A stretch of DNA of 10,424 nt from PVC group bacterium (lineage in GTDB: Bacteria > Verrucomicrobiota > Kiritimatiellia > SS1-B-03-39 > UBA6053), in the NCBI GenBank assembly GCA_003565815.1, contig PXAS01000162.1, positions 1-10,424 of the forward strand, read 5' to 3'. Below, one piece after another: positions 7,815 through 10,424 of this stretch (position 1 is its first letter; every line of letters begins with the position of its first letter). The notes beneath the pieces are model-generated. The model saw only the letters and a program-made list of their open reading frames with translations. It ran no database searches and was not told where the DNA came from. The position numbers were made by a program, and so were the translations under genes.

Positions 7815-8338
7815 GGTTCACTCCAATTCAGTTCGGCTTCGGTATAAGGTCCGCCCAGTCCGGCCCGGGGGCCGTGGCCCACGTTTCGGTGACAGTACAC
7901 GCAATCCGCCTCGCCCTCCAGTTCATGGGTGGCGAGTGCGATGTTGTGTACAAAATCCCCATGGCAATGAATGCAGCTTTCCCGGAGAATGCGGGCGTTT
8001 TTTTCTTTGATGACGATGGGTTCGTGGAAATTTTGAAAGGTAAAGGCCACGGAATGATGGTAGCCGTTTTCCGCCTTGGCGATCCATTTTGCGAAAAAGG
8101 AATGCGGCATGTGGCAGTCCGCGCACACGGCCACATGTTGGTGACCGGACTGCTGCCAGGAATCATATTGCGGCTGCATGATGTGGCAATTCGCACAGGC
8201 CTTCGGATCCGTGCTCAAATAGGACAGCCCCTCCGCGTATTGAAAGGTGTACATGCCCAGTCCCGTGAGCGCCCCCAGAAGTACGGTCAGTAACAGGGCG
8301 GCTCTGCTGAGAATGAATTTGGTTCGCGCGGTGGGCAA
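7811..8338 (-). CDS. nrfH: Cytochrome c nitrite reductase small subunit NrfH (tetraheme membrane quinol dehydrogenase)
   Basis: NrfH (NapC/NirT family) oxidises menaquinol at the outer face of the cytoplasmic membrane and passes electrons to NrfA. From the TTG at 8338 it is 175 residues: one membrane anchor (about 9-29), then four haem c motifs, CANCH (48-52), CADCH (72-76), CIHCH (122-126) and CVYCH (146-150). CANCHIM carries the Met expected as ligand of haem 1 in NrfH. I chose this start because GGAAGGAGA (minus strand, 8353-8345) ends 6 bases before it. A longer frame from a TTG at 8389 would add 17 residues ahead of the anchor, has no comparable ribosome-binding site, and would reach into the toxin remnant. 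The stop overlaps the nrfA start by four bases. Confidence 0.95.
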   Translation of the reverse strand: MPTARTKFILSRAALLLTVLLGALTGLGMYTFQYAEGLSYLSTDPKACANCHIMQPQYDSWQQSGHQHVAVCADCHMPHSFFAKWIAKAENGYHHSVAFTFQNFHEPIVIKEKNARILRESCIHCHGDFVHNIALATHELEGEADCVYCHRNVGHGPRAGLGGPYTEAELNWSEP

Positions 8339-8344
8339 TGCGGG

Positions 8345-8353
8345 TCTCCTTCC
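8345..8353 (-). promoter_or_regulatory. Strong Shine-Dalgarno site fixing a TTG start for nrfH
   Basis: On the minus strand GGAAGGAGA is followed by CCCGCA and then TTG. The spacing is ideal and the site is the best ribosome-binding sequence in the locus. It lies inside the longer possible frame and so argues against the upstream TTG at 8389. Confidence 0.7.
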
Positions 8354-8382
8354 GTTGGCATCATCCCCCAGAACCCACTCTT

Positions 8383-8593
8383 TTGGCAAGTAATTTCTTT
8401 GAAAATTACCTCAAAAAGTTTATTTGTTTGATGACGCTCTTCTCAAATTCGCGAGTCCCCGTTTTTTGGACCCAATATCAAGAAACTCAAAGGGTTCGAC
8501 CCTCCGACTTGGAGATATCGTATCGGATCTTTCCGCGTCTTCTACCTGATCGATACGGGTGAGCGGGTTCTTTCATTGCTCTCTGTTGATCAT
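8383..8593 (+). pseudogene. Decayed RelE/ParE-family toxin gene
   Basis: From 8480 the plus strand encodes KKLKGFDPPTWRYRIGSF, then RVFYLIDTGERVLSLLSVDH, a clear match to the central and C-terminal part of RelE/ParE toxins (LKG...WRyRiGdyRv.Y.id...v.il.v.hR). Just upstream, two other frames supply the preceding segments: NFFE (8392-8403), then KLPQKVYLFDDALLKFASPR (8403-8462). Adding one A to the A-run at 8402-8405 and one T to the T-run at 8462-8467 would join all three into one frame. The N-terminal strand is not recognisable, and after VDH the frame enters a REP-like repeat, so the usual C-terminal R..Y is lost. No antitoxin gene is seen. Homopolymer sequencing errors could mimic the frameshifts but not the lost ends. 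The remnant is divergent from nrfH, starting about 45 bases upstream of it. Confidence 0.62.
8390..8409. promoter_or_regulatory. Palindrome upstream of nrfH (possible operator)
   Basis: GTAATTT (8390-8396) and AAATTAC (8403-8409) are perfect 7-base inverted arms separated by 6 bases, centred about 62 bases upstream of the nrfH start. The geometry would suit a dimeric regulator. It overlaps the toxin remnant and lies in an AT-rich stretch, so chance is a real possibility. It does not match the FNR consensus. Confidence 0.2.
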
Positions 8594-8625
8594 CCGGTTC
8601 CAAGAGGGCTTCAGTCCCCGTCTGC
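8592..8625 (+). repeat. REP-like repeat, copy 1
   Basis: The unit starts ATCCGGTTCC and ends CCCCGTCTGC, with a central hairpin GGGC-TTCA-GTCCC that includes one G-T pair. It is a diverged direct copy of the unit at 8650-8684. It begins right where similarity of the upstream toxin remnant ends. Confidence 0.75.
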
Positions 8626-8649
8626 AATTAGCTTCCGAGTCCCGGATTT

Positions 8650-8684
8650 ATCCGGTTCCCAAGGGGGCTTCAGCCCCCGTCTGC
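8650..8684 (+). repeat. REP-like repeat, copy 2
   Basis: This has the same layout as copy 1 (ATCCGGTTCC ... CCCCGTCTGC), with a perfect hairpin GGGGGC-TTCA-GCCCCC. It pairs head to head with the inverted copy at 8706-8731 across a 21-base spacer, giving a REPIN-like arrangement. Confidence 0.75.
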
Positions 8685-8705
8685 GGAGCTTTGCTCGGAA
8701 TCCAC

Positions 8706-8731
8706 GCCCCTGAAGGGGCTTGAGGAACCGG
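8706..8731 (-). repeat. REP-like repeat, inverted copy 3
   Basis: Read on the minus strand the unit is CCGGTTCC, TCAAG, then the hairpin GCCCC-TTCA-GGGGC. The flank CCGGTTCC and the loop TTCA match copies 1 and 2, but the two stem arms are exchanged (C-rich first, G-rich second). Pairing is kept although the sequence is not. Confidence 0.7.
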
Positions 8732-8737
8732 CTGAAG
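8732..8737. repeat. Left flanking direct repeat (candidate target-site duplication)
   Basis: CTGAAG abuts the left inverted terminus of the MITE-like element at 8738 and is repeated exactly at 8885-8890 next to the right terminus. Confidence 0.6.
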
Positions 8738-8753
8738 GGCCTGTTGATTTATT

Positions 8754-8783
8754 CAACCACTGAGCACACTGATATGCACTGAT
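8754..8783 (-). repeat. Three-unit CAGTG array, left arm of MITE-like element
   Basis: CACTGA occurs at 8758-8763, 8767-8772 and 8777-8782, a period of 9 to 10. Read on the minus strand this is ATCAGTG, ATCAGTG, CTCAGTGGTTGAA, the same three-unit plan with a GTGGT ending as the CCGTG arrays near the left end of the window. Confidence 0.65.
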
Positions 8784-8822
8784 GTAGAGTGACAGGTAAT
8801 AATTAACCATTAATATTTTATT

Positions 8823-8854
8823 ATCAGTGTAAATAAGTGATATCAGTGGTTGAA
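8823..8854 (+). repeat. Three-unit CAGTG array, right arm of MITE-like element
   Basis: ATCAGTG at 8823-8829, a degenerate ATAAGTG at 8833-8839 and ATCAGTGGTTGAA at 8842-8854 form an inverted counterpart of the left-arm array, with a period of about 10. Confidence 0.6.
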
Positions 8855-8884
8855 TTTTCTTCTTCGCAAATAAATCGACAGGCC

Positions 8885-8890
8885 CTGAAG
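8885..8890. repeat. Right flanking direct repeat (candidate target-site duplication)
   Basis: CTGAAG abuts the right terminus of the MITE-like element and matches 8732-8737 exactly. Joining the left flank (ending CCGG) to this copy and the right flank (CCGG) gives CCGGCTGAAGCCGG, a perfect hairpin with the TGAA loop of the neighbouring REP-like units. Confidence 0.6.
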
Positions 8891-8959
8891 CCGGGACTCG
8901 GAACGCTTCTTTCAAAATGACGAGACAGAAGAATTCGTGATCTTCGCCACCTAACCCGA

Positions 8960-8995
8960 CCCTCTATCCTTCTCCCCCTCTTTCCTTCTTCCCTC
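8960..8995. other. Polypyrimidine tract downstream of the hybrid kinase gene
   Basis: Thirty-six bases contain only C and T, apart from one A at 8966. The tract lies about 20 bases past the stop of the minus-strand kinase gene, so its transcript would carry a long purine run here. No stem-loop is evident. The rest of 8891-9013 holds nothing else I can name. Confidence 0.5.
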
Positions 8996-9013
8996 ACCAA
9001 CAACACAGACGAA

Positions 9014-10424
9014 TTAGAGTGGAATCTTCCCGCAACGGTAGGCGTGGCGGTAGCGGCGGGAAAAATACCGCGGGGAGAGGCCCACCGCATTTGCGACTTC
9101 CGCGACCGTTTCGTAATGCTTCGATTCGATGAGTTCGTGTCCGCGGCGAAGCCGGCATTCCAGCAGGAGGGCACTGGGCGTTTTTCCGCAATGGTCCACC
9201 ACACGGCGCAGGAGCTGCCGGTTGCTGTATCCAAGTTTCCGGGCAAGTTCGGAGACGTCGAAGGTGGCCGAGGCCAGATTTTCGGAGATGCAGGCGGTCA
9301 ATTTTTCCATCCATTCATCCGCCGCCGAGGCCGGTCCAGGCGGCGGTGCGGGCGGCGGCGGGGGAAGCCGCGCCCGCAGGCGTTCAAGCAGTTCGGGAAC
9401 GGAAAAGGGTTTGCCGAGATAGTCATCCGCACCGGCCTTGAGTCCCTCCACGCGGTTGTCAACGGTGCCCTTGGCCGAGAGAAGCAGAATGGGTATCGTG
9501 CGCCAGTTGGGGTCCGCTTTGATTTTTTTGCACAGCTCCAGTCCGTTGAGGTGCGGCATCATGACATCGGAGAGGATGATGTCGGGCACGGCCTCCCGCA
9601 GGGCCTCGAGTGCGGCAAGTCCGTTGTCCACTTCCCGAACCTCATAAAACAAATCGAGGTGCATCCGGAGATAGGCGCGCATATCCAGATTGTCCTCCAC
9701 CAGAAGAAGTGAGGGGCGGACAAGGGGGGCATTGGAATCCTCCTCAAGGACTCCGGGGGTCGGCAGGGGCACACGGGCCCCGATGGTGTGCGGGCGGGCC
9801 TCCGGGGCTTCGGAGGTGTCGATATCGTCCGGATCCAGATGATCGCAGCCGAGGGGAAGTGTGAAGATGAAGGTGCTGCCCAGGCCGGGTTCACTTTCGA
9901 CGGCAAGGATGCCGCCGTGCATTTCGATCATTTCCCGGGCAATCGCCATGCCGATGCCCATGCCTTCATGTCCCCGGGCCAGTCCGGCGTCTCCCTGATA
10001 AAAGCGCTCAAAAACGCGTCCGCGCGTGGTCTCGTCCATCCCCGGCCCTTCATCCGAGACGGAGACATCCACATGTCCGCTGCTGTCGTCAGGCGCATGG
10101 ACATCGAGCCTCACCCGGATCGTGGTGTGGGCCGGGGAAAATTTCAGCGCGTTCCCGAGGAGATTGGCCATGACCTTTTCCAGTTTGGGGGCGTCAAAAA
10201 ACACCCGGCACTCTTCCGGGGCTTCGAGCTGGATGCGGATGGCTTTCTCCTGGGCCAACTCCGAGAAAAATTCGACCTGCCGGCGCACAAAGAGGGACAG
10301 ATTGCGAAGGGTGGCATGCAGGGAGAAGGCGTCAGCCTCGATGCGGGCCAAGTCGATCAGCTCGGTCAAAAGAGCGTCCAGGCGGTCGATGTTGCGAAAG
10401 ACGAGGCCGAGCGTCCGGCGAACC
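9014..10424 (-). CDS. Hybrid sensor histidine kinase/response regulator with C-terminal AraC domain (5' end beyond window)
   Basis: The frame stays open to the window edge, so the 469 residues seen are the C-terminal part. An apparent start at 10369 is only an internal TTG. Coordinates run down the minus strand. The end of the HisKA helix (RNIDRLDALLTELIDLARIEA) opens the visible part; the phosphoacceptor His lies outside. HATPase motifs follow: N box with GNALKF (around 10150), DEGPGM (around 10050), FERFYQ, and GHEGMGIGMAIA (around 9960). The receiver domain begins LLLVEDN; its phosphoacceptor Asp is in LSDVMMP (codon 9566-9568) and the conserved Lys in GKPFS. A proline-rich linker (PPPPPAPPPGP) leads to an AraC helix-turn-helix ending YFSRRYRHAYRCGKIPL. 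The protein would sense a signal, relay phosphate internally and bind DNA. The AraC end is slightly short, and the sensor domain and target genes are unknown. Confidence 0.93.
   Translation of the reverse strand, partial: VRRTLGLVFRNIDRLDALLTELIDLARIEADAFSLHATLRNLSLFVRRQVEFFSELAQEKAIRIQLEAPEECRVFFDAPKLEKVMANLLGNALKFSPAHTTIRVRLDVHAPDDSSGHVDVSVSDEGPGMDETTRGRVFERFYQGDAGLARGHEGMGIGMAIAREMIEMHGGILAVESEPGLGSTFIFTLPLGCDHLDPDDIDTSEAPEARPHTIGARVPLPTPGVLEEDSNAPLVRPSLLLVEDNLDMRAYLRMHLDLFYEVREVDNGLAALEALREAVPDIILSDVMMPHLNGLELCKKIKADPNWRTIPILLLSAKGTVDNRVEGLKAGADDYLGKPFSVPELLERLRARLPPPPPAPPPGPASAADEWMEKLTACISENLASATFDVSELARKLGYSNRQLLRRVVDHCGKTPSALLLECRLRRGHELIESKHYETVAEVANAVGLSPRYFSRRYRHAYRCGKIPL

Larger units (their letters stand above)
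8738..8884. mobile_element. MITE-like non-coding element with terminal inverted repeats
   Basis: The 147-base element begins GGCCTGTTGATTTATT (8738-8753) and ends with the inverse AATAAATCGACAGGCC (8869-8884), a 15/16 match. Further in, TTCAACCACTGA (8752-8763) is repeated exactly inverted at 8843-8854, and the right arm carries 15 or so extra bases between the two matches. Each arm holds a three-unit CAGTG array. The centre (about 8796-8824) is very AT-rich. It encodes nothing credible. Perfect 6-base direct repeats CTGAAG flank it. No transposase gene is in the window, so it would depend on one elsewhere. Confidence 0.6.

Noticed and set aside
8338..8562. A 74-residue plus-strand frame as an intact small gene
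   Set aside because: Only its NFFE segment fits the toxin remnant. After that it runs out of frame with the recognisable toxin sequence.
8592..8731. CRISPR array
   Set aside because: There are only three units, one inverted and with varied spacing, no uniform spacers and no cas genes; hairpin structure fits a REP-like element better.
8902..8955. A protein-like stretch (ERFFQNDETEEFVIFAT then stop) as the end of a gene
   Set aside because: It is only 17 residues, with no recognised family and no upstream continuation, because the repeat cluster lies directly before it.

Overview
The window comes from a bacterium of moderately high GC content. The gene set suggests the Verrucomicrobiota and relatives (PVC superphylum): a TonB-like membrane anchor fused to a prenyltransferase-type alpha/alpha barrel, a hybrid histidine kinase ending in an AraC domain, a class IV-like sirtuin, and short extragenic repeats built on CCGTG or CAGTG. 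This placement is inference from gene content, not from a marker gene.

Layout. Bases 1-420 hold no convincing gene, only hairpins and two short tandem arrays. On the minus strand lies a set of three housekeeping genes: an M3 oligopeptidase (4538-2496), a HemW-like radical SAM protein starting 29 bases later (2466-1303), and a Sir2 deacylase (1188-421). A divergent intergenic region of about 300 bases separates them from a plus-strand gene (4838-6349) for a membrane-anchored protein with a very acidic linker and a squalene-cyclase-like repeat domain. This gene converges on the minus-strand nrfHA operon (8338-6390), which encodes the tetraheme quinol-oxidising anchor NrfH and the pentaheme ammonia-forming nitrite reductase NrfA. 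The two overlap by four bases (ATGA). The right end (9014-10424, minus strand) is the C-terminal two thirds or so of a hybrid kinase (HisKA end, HATPase, receiver, AraC helix-turn-helix). Its 5' end lies outside the window.

The most unusual stretch is 8380-9013, between nrfH and the kinase gene. It holds, in order: a decayed RelE/ParE-family toxin gene whose reading frame is broken at two homopolymer runs; three copies of a REP-like hairpin motif, the last inverted; and a 147-base MITE-like element with 15/16 matching terminal inverted repeats and perfect 6-base flanking direct repeats (CTGAAG). Removing the element and one flanking repeat restores a perfect hairpin (CCGGC-TGAA-GCCGG) of the same loop type as its REP-like neighbours. 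Each arm of the element carries a three-unit CAGTG array built like the CCGTG arrays at 132-160 and 391-420.

Function. NrfH would take electrons from the quinol pool and pass them to NrfA to reduce nitrite to ammonium in the periplasm. The kinase is a nearby regulator, but nothing in the sequence ties it to nrfHA. The peptidase, HemW and sirtuin may be co-transcribed. HemW could serve haem metabolism generally, but no direct link to nrfHA is visible.
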